A stretch of DNA of 64,000 bases, from the NCBI RefSeq assembly GCF_019097595.1, contig NC_080718.1, forward strand, positions 14,302,157-14,366,156. Direction: 5' to 3'. Within the stretch, counting starts at the first letter, position 1. Every line of letters begins with the position of its first letter. Origin of the DNA: Hemibagrus wyckioides (lineage: Eukaryota; Chordata; Actinopteri; Siluriformes; Bagridae). The notes under the pieces are model-generated. The model was not told the origin of the DNA. It worked only from the letters and a program-made list of their open reading frames with translations, and ran no database searches. Shown one piece after another: positions 13,681-23,400 of the stretch. A program made the translations under genes and the position numbers.

Positions 13681-14941
13681 TAAAATAACCTTTAAGCATG
13701 CTAGCACTTTTAGACTGAACAGCTAAGTTGTGCAAAGAAATTTATACTATTTACCTGTAGAAATGTTTTGATTGATCTCCAGTAGCAGTGATGAGGACAA
13801 TATCTGATTATAAGACTGATAAAAGCACATAGTGTGCATCCTAACATTCAATTTTTTTTATAGCTATTAAAATAGTGTTAATAAATGAATATTATTCAAC
13901 TCCACATTATGGTGATTTGTTTTAACCTTCTTAACAGACTCCATCATACAAAAAATAAAAGTCATAACACAATATATAAAATGTGCCTGGAATTTGAGCT
14001 ACATTGAATCACCTCCAGAATTGATCTCTGCAATAAAAGTTCTTCAAATGTTATTAAAACATTCAAGTCTGGAGTTGTTGTTCATATTGAATGAACATAG
14101 CACACATTTTCTGTCATACACAGAGATGAGCTACAGAGTGATGCTCAAGGAGTGATGCTTTTCATCTTTAATGTATCTGATACTATCTGATACTGCTGTG
14201 GTTAAAAACTCCTGGGAGGATTTGGGGAAGTGGACACCTCTTTGGTAGAAATATGTTATTGCATTCATAAAGAGATCATTTTAAAATTTGATTTAAAAAA
14301 TACATGTATAGCAATTACATTTATTTAAAAAAAAATTGATTGTTTTGATGATTTATGCTGCCACAATATTTCAAAAGAGAAAATCTGAAAATAATTTTTA
14401 ATACATTAAAATAATTGATGCAGTCTACACTGAAAAGGTTGTGCCAAAAGTATTCTAATATACAATAATATAATCTTTATATAATATAAGTTCTAAAAGA
14501 AACTGCAAGATTTTTGTTATGCGATTTGAGGGACTGTCAGAGACTATTAAATATTATGCAATTTTTTCAAAAAGATATTTGTTCATATTTTCCATGGTGC
14601 TGTGGGGTTTTTTCACAGATATAGTCAGTAAGAGCAACATTGCTTTGTTCATTCTGACCCAAGCAAATAGTGCACAAACATTTCCTGGCAGAATTTATAT
14701 ATTTGTTTTGAGGGAATACATCTGATTTTCATATCTTATTGATTTGTACAAACATTTTCATGTGCTTTCATTTTTCATGCAGTCGCAGTAAGAAAATAAT
14801 AAATGATGTTTGAATTGTTCGAACTCTTCTCAACTTTATTAAGTGCAGCACACATATGAGAGAAAAACTTTGTATGCATTCACACACAGTTTAGTTTAAT
14901 TTATTCATAGTTATTATTTTTTTCAATTCATACTTATTAAT

Positions 14942-15361
14942 ACAGAGGACAGAGCACTCCTTATTCATCAGGGCCTCTTTTCTGAACCTGTTATTCCTCT
15001 TTCTTCTTCCTCCTTCATCTATTATACGATAGCTACAGGATAATTATGCCATGATACAGCGCAGATATCATCAGTGGAGGAGATAACCTTGCTGTGTTTA
15101 ATGCTCATATGATTACGATTTATAAAATAATAGATTTTTAAAGTGCAGGATATCCCAACAGTCTCTCTCTATAGAATTATATATTTAGCAAAATGTTAAA
15201 CATTATTTAGAAAACATCCTCTATATGATTTCAATATGACCAAATGTCATTCTTATAGACTGTCTGAAAAAAAAAAAAAAAGTACTTTAAACCAAGTCAA
15301 TTTTGGAAGCCACTTTGTGAAAAAGTCATAATTTCCCCAGAATGTAAGTAGACCCTACAGT
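14942..15361 (+). repeat. 0.4-kb direct duplication, copy 1 (upstream of sptb exon 1)
   Basis: This segment recurs in the same orientation at 17614-18021. Matching landmarks in order: tacagaggacagagc, cagggcctcttttctgaacc, aattatgccatgatacagcg, aaagtgcaggatatccca, caaatgtcattctta and ttttggaagcca. The copies differ by substitutions and small indels; by eye identity is roughly 85-90%, not computed. Copy 1 contains a GATA-type site AGATAA at 15081-15086. Confidence 0.85.
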
Positions 15362-15419
15362 ATAGTTTCATTTATTCACTGGTATTCAATGTATACATTG
15401 GTTATTATTTTTTTGTCGC

Positions 15420-15800
15420 ATGTGATTTCTTCACACGTGCACGTTTTTCACATGATATAGTTTAACATTCTCTGCATATTATGTCACGTGTTTACTTGAG
15501 TGCACGTGCAACACATTTGTTTGGATGTTTTTCCCATGTAATTGCAGATTACTCACATAATTTCCTTGGATATTATATGTCCCATCAACATGCAGCACAA
15601 GTTTAAAAATGTAGCACAGGCCTCGCGCTCCCCGTGGTGTTGTTAGGGAGTGACATTCCCGGTTCGTGCAGAGGTGACTCTTTTGTGCGTCCAGTATCTG
15701 TGTAAAGGCGGAACAGTCACTGGGGTGGGAGTGAGCAGCTCCATTCTCAGTTGCATGTGCCATTTAAAGGCAGTGGTGTTGAGCAGGAATGTGCGTCCTG
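15420..15800 (+). promoter_or_regulatory. sptb: candidate sptb promoter region with three CACGTG boxes
   Basis: The sequence changes from AT-rich to GC-rich towards 15850. Three canonical E-boxes CACGTG lie at 15434-15439, 15485-15490 and 15503-15508. A TATA-like tttaaa sits near 15764. The assignment as promoter is inference from position just before the GC-rich first exon; no transcript was seen. Confidence 0.45.
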
Positions 15801-15990
15801 CGCTGTGCGCTGCGAGACGCGCTTTATTTTTAACCGTTAGGGCGGGTCGCGCGCGCGGAGCTGCACTCAGTCCCCATGCCGCTGTCCCCGGCCTCAGCGC
15901 CTCACCTCGGATTATAACACACAACTAACAGATTCCCTTTAACTATACACTCAAGAGGAAACTCACAATAATATTTCAAACTCTCTATTG
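15800..15990 (+). other. sptb: sptb exon 1, noncoding (5' UTR), start approximate
   Basis: A GC-rich island (including gcgggtcgcgcgcgcgg) is followed by a strong donor, ctattg|gtaagt at 15990/15991. The next acceptor in register with sptb is at 20279/20280, just before the start codon, which gives a 4.3-kb first intron. The 5' end is a guess. An upstream reading frame lies inside this exon. Confidence 0.55.
15876..15917 (+). other. upstream ORF in sptb 5' UTR (13 codons plus stop)
   Basis: ATG at 15876 opens MPLSPASAPHLGL and closes with TAA at 15915-15917, all within the predicted noncoding exon 1. It would precede the main start only if transcription begins upstream of 15876. The base at -3 is C, so the context is weak. 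Confidence 0.35.
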
Positions 15991-16523
15991 GTAAGTCTTT
16001 TCTTTAATTATTATTATTATTATTTCTAAATTGTGAATTATAAAACATCCATTTATTAAAAGAACGAGGAAGGTTAATGATGATATTTTTATTAAAATAA
16101 AAATTAAAAAAAAATACTACAAATGTATTATTGCATTGTAATGGGCTCCAGTTATTTTCTGCTATTTTTTTATATATGATATTCACACACTATTGATTGT
16201 TTATAACAACTTTATTATGCTTTAATGACATTGACTGCTGCACCTTCTTGACTGTACGGTATTTGTTATTTGATGTTGGAGAAGCTGAAAGCTGTAAAAT
16301 GTGCACTAAGACTCTTAAAGGGCAAAGGTGTAAAAACTTTCCCCCTACTACGCTTACAGTTGTTACTTGTGGCCTGGTAAAAGTTTCATTTGTCCATTTA
16401 ATATTATACATATCTCACTTTATTATTTTCTTTTTCTTTTATCTGCACTTAAACGCATATACTCTAGTATGAAAGTGCAAAGTGTAACAGCATCAGGGCA
16501 GAAATAACATGCTTTTAGCTCCA

Positions 16524-16526
<3 letters not shown>

Positions 16527-16558
<32 letters not shown>
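16527..16558. repeat. (CT)n microsatellite
   Basis: Sixteen uninterrupted CT units in sptb intron 1. Confidence 0.95.
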
Positions 16559-16562
<4 letters not shown>

Positions 16563-17412
16563 TAAACAGTGTGGCTTCACAATATCAGCTGAAGTAAAAA
16601 CAGCCCTGTTTTATCACTAAACTTTGAAATAACAAAGAAATATTAGGTGAGCTGTCTATTCCTGTCCTTATAAGGTAGTGTTGTGGTAAGAGCTTAAATC
16701 TACACCGAATTACATTAACAACCTGGTGACTGCTGTTTGTGATCTTCCAGAAATAGTCCAACATCGATTTGTTCCATTTCAGTTCTACTACAGTAGCTTG
16801 CAGTCGTTTTCCGAACACAGACTGTGTCCTGTTAACCCCCTTGACATCTCAACATCACTCATGTATTCATAGCAAAACTCAATAACTACTACATATTATT
16901 CTTTAAGTATGGTGAAATGAATAAAAACGCATGTAGCTCCTGACCTAGTGACAGGTCATGGAAATATTAGGGGTTAAATTGCAGTTACATCAGGCATTTG
17001 ATTTGTTTGATTTGCCATGTATATGATATAATTCCTGATTTTGACTTGGCGGCTGTTACAGCACGGTTTGCTAAACAAGCTCCCTGGATGATTTTTTTTT
17101 TCTTACTCCATGGCAATAACTTTGACCAACAATATGTGTGTGACAGCAGAAACAGAGCACTCATTGGCAGTTTGTAGTTCTTCATACCGTAGCGCACGAG
17201 GGCATCCAAACCACGCCTGTCTCTAGTTTCGCTACTTCATCATCATGCACGTCAGAAATATTCCACTACACTCCCGTGTCTCATAGCTACTGTACAACAG
17301 TTCACTTGGCAAAACAGAAATATCAGCCTGCTCGTCAAACATGTTTCATATACAGAGTATCTAAATCAGTATCCATTTCACTTCTACTAAATAATTTTTC
17401 AATACTTTGACA

Positions 17413-17591
17413 TTATCATTTGAGCTCATTAGACCATTTCGTATCCTGATAGCAGGAGCTATGTCACATGCCGTGTGTTAGAGCATAAACGTAAGTACAG
17501 TTGACGAGAGCAGGCTGATGGAGCAGGAGTAGACCCTGTAGGCTGTGATAAGGGGATTCCCGCTGAGGGAGGGAGCATCATTCTCTGATAA
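17413..17591 (+). promoter_or_regulatory. sptb: candidate GATA-motif enhancer in sptb intron 1
   Basis: Four WGATAR-type sites fall in 180 bp: TTATCA (17413-17418, TGATAA on the minus strand), TGATAG (17448-17453), TGATAAG (17546-17552) and TGATAA (17586-17591). A CACCC core (gcaccctcc) follows near 17602. Erythroid genes commonly carry GATA1/KLF1 elements in the first intron; function here is inference. Confidence 0.35.
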
Positions 17592-17613
17592 CATCCTCTC
17601 TGCACCCTCCTGA

Positions 17614-18021
17614 TACAGAGGACAGAGCGTAAGAAGCACTCCTCCTCCATCAGGGCCTCTTTTCTGAACCTGTTATTCCTCTTCTTCTTCCCTTCATCTA
17701 TTACACGATAGCTACATGATAATTATGCCATGATACAGCGCAGATATCAGTGGAAGAGATTACCCTGCTGTGTTTAATACTCATATGATAATGATTTATA
17801 AAAGAATGGATTTTTAAAGTGCAGGATATCCCAAAAGTATAGAACACTTTTAGCAAAATGTTAAACATTATTTAGAAAATATCCACTATATAATTTCAAT
17901 ATGAGCAAATGTCATTCTTAAAGGCTGTCTAAAAAAAATATGTCCTTTAATCCAAGTGAATTTTGGAAGCCATTTTGTAGAAAAGTGTTAATTTCCCCCA
18001 ATGTAAGCAGACCCTGTAGTT
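17614..18021 (+). repeat. 0.4-kb direct duplication, copy 2 (in sptb intron 1)
   Basis: Same orientation and order of landmarks as 14942-15361, ending gtaagcagaccctgtag. It lies 2.67 kb downstream of copy 1, so the two copies bracket the sptb promoter and exon 1. Confidence 0.85.
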
Positions 18022-18339
18022 TTCTTTCTAGTTAAGCAACACAGATATATATTTAGCCATGAGATAGACATGGTACTATTCAGAGACAAGTAATCATTTT
18101 CAGCTGCACTTGCAAATCACATACAAATGTATGAATTTCACTAAATTGGAATACAACCAAAGTGCTATATATTTTAAAGAAAGCTTGATCAAGCACACTT
18201 GTGCAAAATATGTCTGCAAAAATAGATAGTTATGTTTAAAAAATATATATAACTAATAGTTATTCTGTTCAAAGTATATGACACTGAATCATGGTTTCAT
18301 TAATGATCACAGTGTTTTAATGTTTAGTCTCCTGTCCTT

Positions 18340-18725
18340 CGTTCCTCATAACATCTTGATAATGTCTGGGTATTAAATCAACCAGTTTCTGTAACACATA
18401 TGGAGGAAGTTTCAACCAACAAACCTGTGAGCATCAACAATTTTGCTAATAGATACTCTGCTAATAGTGCTCTAGGAGGCCACTGTATGACTTACATTTT
18501 CTCTTTACAGTATTCCTTTAAAAGATGGCTTAGATCATTATTCTAAATAATTTCTTTGCTGGTTTCTGGAAGTTTGCATCCAGATTTCCTCTGTATACTT
18601 TGAGTTCATGATGCCACCAGTGAACACAATCTCACCAACATCACTGTATGAAAAACAGCCCCAGACTTTGACATTTGCACCTGTTCGCTTTAGAGTAACA
18701 TAAAGTAAGCACTCTACCATCAAGT
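18340..18725 (-). mobile_element. Tc1-like transposase fragment, decayed
   Basis: On the minus strand the reading includes VKVWGCFSYSDVGEIVFTGG, the segment typical of the Tc1/mariner catalytic core (VWGCFS..G.G.L..I.G). The frame is short and interrupted, and no flanking inverted repeats were identified. It is an inactive relic in sptb intron 1. Confidence 0.65.
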
Positions 18726-18744
18726 TGAAGTTGGATTAGAGTAG

Positions 18745-18835
18745 AGAGTAAAGTGCTTTATTAATCCCCAAGGGGAAATTTGGTGTCATAACAGCCACAA
18801 CACAAGAGCAACAGGGAGGACTAGGACTTAACATA
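18745..18835 (-). mobile_element. retroelement tail-like fragment
   Basis: The string ctttattaatccccaagg followed by ggaaatt resembles the 3' end of fish non-LTR elements read on the opposite strand (aatttcc..ttaataaag). Only the tail is visible. The family is uncertain. Confidence 0.4.
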
Positions 18836-20279
18836 AGAACAGTCCAAGACTACCCAAAATATCACAAGTCAGAAAGAGTGAAATATACATATACACAACT
18901 TTCCAAGTTATTTACAGAATGAGATTTCTGTATGGAAATATAATCCAGGTTGTCAGGTTTGAAACCTTACCTTGTGTCGTATCATGTGTGATGGGCAGAA
19001 AAATATGAAAGTCATAAATAAAGTGGCAGTGTGTGTGTAAGAATGTGCAGTGACACTAGGTAAAATTTGTTGTGCAAAATCAGTAGGCATGTCCATCTCC
19101 AAAAAATCTAAAAATAAGACAATTCTCCAGAAGCTGCTGCCTTCCTCTGCATGACCTTTTGTGAATTGTTTTCTTTTTCTTGAGTCTGACAAATGCTTCC
19201 TCCCCCTTGATTCTTCCTCTGTATCCATGCTGGCTGATCCCATTTTGAATATTTTGTAGCTCTAGCTGTATCTGATAAATGATAAATCTCACTGATATCT
19301 GTAGCAATCTTTGCTTCTGTTTCTTGACCCTTTGCTCACCAGTATCTGGAGGTCTTTCTTGGTCAGCCTGTAAGGTGTCTTCTGTTTTAATATTAAAATT
19401 TTTTCCCCCCATAACCAACTGTGATATTATTATATCAATAAATTCATAAACTGTGGAGTGAGGAAGATTTTTTTTAGCTGACCCAGTCTTTGTTGTTTAA
19501 ACAGATGATGCTCACAATACATTAACATTACATTAACCATGAATTAACTGAATAGGCTTCGGTGTCCAAACACTTTTGTGTACTTTTATCTGTTAGTTGT
19601 AGATTTTTAAGCAGAGCAGTATTTTTGGGAAAGGGTTTGGTTAAAAAGTGTGATTTTTCATGGTGTTTTCTAATATGGTGAAATTCATCCAAGTGTCCAA
19701 ATAAGTTTTGAGCCCATTGTATAAATAGTCCTGTCTTTGTATGAGGCTTAAAGAATAAGTCTGTAATTAAAAAACAAAAAACGAAAACAAAAAACTGAAT
19801 CAAAGCTTTTACACATGGCTGAATCATGAAATAATTCATGTACATTAACTCAAAAAACATAGTATGTGATGAAGATGTTGGTAGAATTCTGTGTTATTTT
19901 ACTTGAAGGGGTTGCCCAGCCCCTGTGTTGGGTGATAAGGGTAGGAAAAAGCAGCATGCCTCTGGCAGATAGAGCTATCTTAGCCACATACCTTCAGCCA
20001 TCACACCACAGAGGTACATGCACATAGTCTGAAAATGCTGGCGTTTTCTAATGTAAATGTTTAAAGAGCTTGAGTGCCTTTATCTTTGGTGGCATCTTAA
20101 ATCATAAATAGTTTGTTAATTCTGCAGTGGTTTTGCTGCTTATATGTCCCAATAAAATGTAAAACAATCATGAGTTTAATGGAAGCTTTTAGACCATGTA
20201 CAATAATCTTCAGCATGAACAAGAACATGTTTCTGGAATTTAACCCTAAAGTTGATGCAGGTCTCTTCTGTCTTTTCAG

Positions 20280-20495
20280 ATCATCCATTAGCCCCATTCC
20301 ACATTGCTCTGAGGTCTTCTGGCTCTCCTGCTCCGCCTCTAGCAGCCATGACCTCCACCACGGACTTTGACAATGCTGATATCACACAGCAGTACAGCCG
20401 CATCAACACACGCTTCGAGCTGTCTGACGAGGAGCTGGACAATGACCACAGCACGGCTCGGCTTTTCGAGCGTTCACGCATCAAAGCTCTCGCAG
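20280..20495 (+). CDS. sptb: sptb exon 2: start codon and standard N-terminus
   Basis: The acceptor is gtcttttcag|atcatc and the donor is ctcgcag|gtgacg. Translation starts at 20348 and gives 49 residues ending [13 protein letters not shown] plus one base of a split Asp codon, the usual beta-spectrin N-terminus before the actin-binding CH pair. Bases 20280-20347 are 5' UTR. Confidence 0.9.
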
Positions 20496-23400
20496 GTGAC
20501 GTTTGTATGATATGACCTAAAGGCATAACACAATTTGAACGTTATTTTTTCACTTCTAAAGTCTCTTAGACTAGAAAGGCTAAGTCTAAGACCAGCCTGA
20601 ACCCCAGCAACCAGACCCATTCCCCAAATTCTTGTTTCCTCCCCCTTCACTTCCCCAGCCAGCTATCTCAGATCGCTGTTACATGCCCAGCGTTCTTCAG
20701 TGTGATGGAGCTGGACAGCTGCCCTGCCTGTCCATGTCCAAGGCTCGAAGCAATGAGAACATGTCATTGCTGCTACACCTGTGGCATTGCCGCTCTGAAA
20801 CTGTAGCCTTAAAATAGCTCTGTGCAAGGCCAGAGCTCTAGTCCTTGCAGGAGTTCTAGACACACACACACACACACACACTCACACACACACACACAGG
20901 ATTCAGGACAGGAAGCAATTATTCATCATATTTAATTTGTTATTAGATCATACAATTATTTTAGGTTGTCACAACTTTTAGGTCTTATACTCTTTACATT
21001 TCCAAAATGTCCATATTTAATATGTAGCTTAAAAATTTATTTATTTATTTATTTATTTATTCATTCATTCATTCATTCATTCATTCATTCATTCATTCAT
21101 TCATTCATTCATCTTAACTAACTGATTTATTCGGTTCTGGTCTTGGTGGAGCTGAAGCCTGAATGTGACTCATTATTTTAATTATTTAATTTAAATTATT
21201 TAATTAACAATTTGAATTATTTTAAATATTATAATTATTCAAATTGTTCATTAAATGCTGTTTTTTCTAATAACAATTATTTTTTTCTTTTTCCCCCTGG
21301 GTTTCTGTGTATATTCCGTGTCTGAGCATTTTTTTCTGATTTTTTTTCTTACTTTGAGAGGAGATCTAGGTAAAGTAGGAAAGGGATTGGATTGCCCCAA
21401 CTGCACCCTCAGACCTCCCCCCCACACACACACACACCCCCACACCTCCACTGACTCAAGAACTATGTCTTTCCATGTTCTAAAACATTATAGTGAAATA
21501 TTGATTTTTTTTAAACATCTTTATTCTCAGATCCTGTGACTGGCTTTGTTTTGGAAGTGCATGCAGAATAGTGTAACTTGGCTGTTTTGTGTTGTTGTGA
21601 TGGTTCGCTAGCCTGTGTCTTTAAGGTGCAGACATGCTGCTGCAGTATCTGGTGTAATGTGCTCAGCATGTGCACTGATCTTTATTTAATGCAATTAGAG
21701 TTTCCTGTCAAAGAGCAAGCAGACAGACTGAGAGTGAGGGGTTTGTTATTTAGTGCTTGTGATCCAACAGCTTTCAAAACAAGCTAACAAAAAAGACTGT
21801 TGCATATTATATATGTCATTTCACATTACAGGTGTAAATATATATATATAAGTTTGACATTAGTTATAGCATTCTGATGCGTACATTGAGCTTTCTGAAT
21901 GCTTCAGTTCTGTTTTAATCTCAGACATAGTTCCTGCAAATATACACTTCCTGTCTATGTCTGTGTTTGGAGAAACCAGTATCAATAAATATTTTGTCAC
22001 CACATACTTCCCATATGATGACATCATGTGTTTGTGCAAAGGAGGAAGTGAGCAAGGATATACTATATGCATGAGTTGGGTGCTGGAGAAGCAGCTCCTT
22101 GCACTAGCTGAGAGTAAAAAACAGGGAGGGAGGGAGGGAGAATGGGAGAGGAGGAGGAGGAGGATTCGAAGACAGAAGACAGGAAACGATAGACTTTGCA
22201 TCTGAAAGGCTGACCCGCAGAGGTGTGTGCAGCGCTGGCTGATGATGAGCAGCCCTTGTCTGTGTCGCACCATGCCTGTGAGCCAGAGCCAGCTGCCAGA
22301 GGTGAAGCTCAGCCTAAAGACCAGCAGAGAGGTCACTTCAATCCGCTCCAGTGCCTACTCCTCAGGAAAAGAACTCCCTATCCGAGTCAGCACTCAAATC
22401 ACCAGAAGCAGGAGCACTCCGCCTGTGTCCAGAGTTCAGTGTAGCGAGAAAAAGGCAGCGCCCAAGACTAACGGACACACCAAGCATGAACCCAAGAATT
22501 TGCCTGAGAAGAACAGCAGTGTACGGGGCATTCCACCAACCCAAGCCCCCTTAACGGTCTCTGCCTCCTCCTCCTCGTCCTCTTCTTCTTCCTCATCCTC
22601 GTATACTTCGAGACTATCCAGACCCTCTCCCCCGCAAAAACCTTCTTCGTCCTCATCATCCTCTTCGCAGAGTATGAAACGTACCCGCTGGCTAAGCCAC
22701 AGCACCTCCAACATCTGTTTCAACTCCATCTTAGACGGGAGGTTCAGACAGCTTCAAGGTAAAGTTCTCCTTTGGCTGCATCCTCTGCCCCTCTCTACCT
22801 CCCTGAGACATCCTCTGCCATGTCCAGCCTCTCTCTGTTCCTTTTACAATCGTTGGTTAGGTGAGTTTGATTGTGGTGGTTTTTGTGGAGGGCAGAAAGT
22901 ATTGTGCTTGGTAAGTGCTTGTTTACAGTACTGCGTTTACATTAAATATTTAATGGTGTGGAAGTAGAACAGTTTCCTGGTGTGGTGATGCTGATTTGGA
23001 AAAAATAGTACACTATGCTATATTGGTTGTAAATTCTGATTTTTAATCACTACAAGATTTTGTTTTTATACATTTATAGCAAACAATGAATTAATACATT
23101 GTTTTAATAAAATACAGAAAGTCCATATAAACTCCAAACTTTCCCTGACCAGATAATTTAATACTCACACAACCACTGCTGGTTTTTTTTTTTGTTATTC
23201 TAATGTTGTGAGCTTACCACAGCATGTGGAATTATATTGACGACTGATTTATATGTATTTTATATGGTTCATGTTTGCAATGAATTTAGTGAAATAATAG
23301 TCAGTGACATTTAACATCATCAAATGCACTGACAGATTATTTACTGAAGTATGAATGCAAATACTCATCTGAATAAATATATTCCGTCTCATGAAAGTTG

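Larger units (their letters stand above)
11935..14940 (+). other. stard9 3' untranslated region and stard9-sptb intergenic space
   Basis: No exon was found. The proximal part must be stard9 3' UTR, but its end is not decidable by eye: AATAAA occurs at 14032-14037 and 14798-14803, among others. The stretch contains a (TA)n tract at about 12798-12845 followed by T and A runs, and a degenerate dispersed repeat at about 13480-13680. Small open frames here resemble nothing I know. Confidence 0.6.
15991..20279 (+). other. sptb: sptb intron 1
   Basis: No coding exon was found in this 4.3-kb intron. It contains a (CT)n tract (16527-16558), a cluster of GATA motifs (17413-17591), the second copy of a 0.4-kb duplication (17614-18021), a decayed minus-strand Tc1-like transposase fragment (about 18340-18725) and a retroelement-like tail (about 18745-18835). 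Small open frames do not resemble known proteins except the Tc1 fragment. Confidence 0.65.

Noticed and set aside
17459..17650. Minus-strand open frame over the GATA cluster
   Set aside because: No protein similarity; overlaps regulatory-looking sequence and the duplicated segment.
19080..19418. Minus-strand open frames of about 100 codons in sptb intron 1
   Set aside because: Lys/Arg/Gln-rich chance frames with no domain; possibly decayed repeat, but unassigned.
22436..22729. Antisense open frame with acidic Glu/Asp runs
   Set aside because: It is the mirror of the Ser-coding tract in the sptb alternative exon; no splice or start context supports it.
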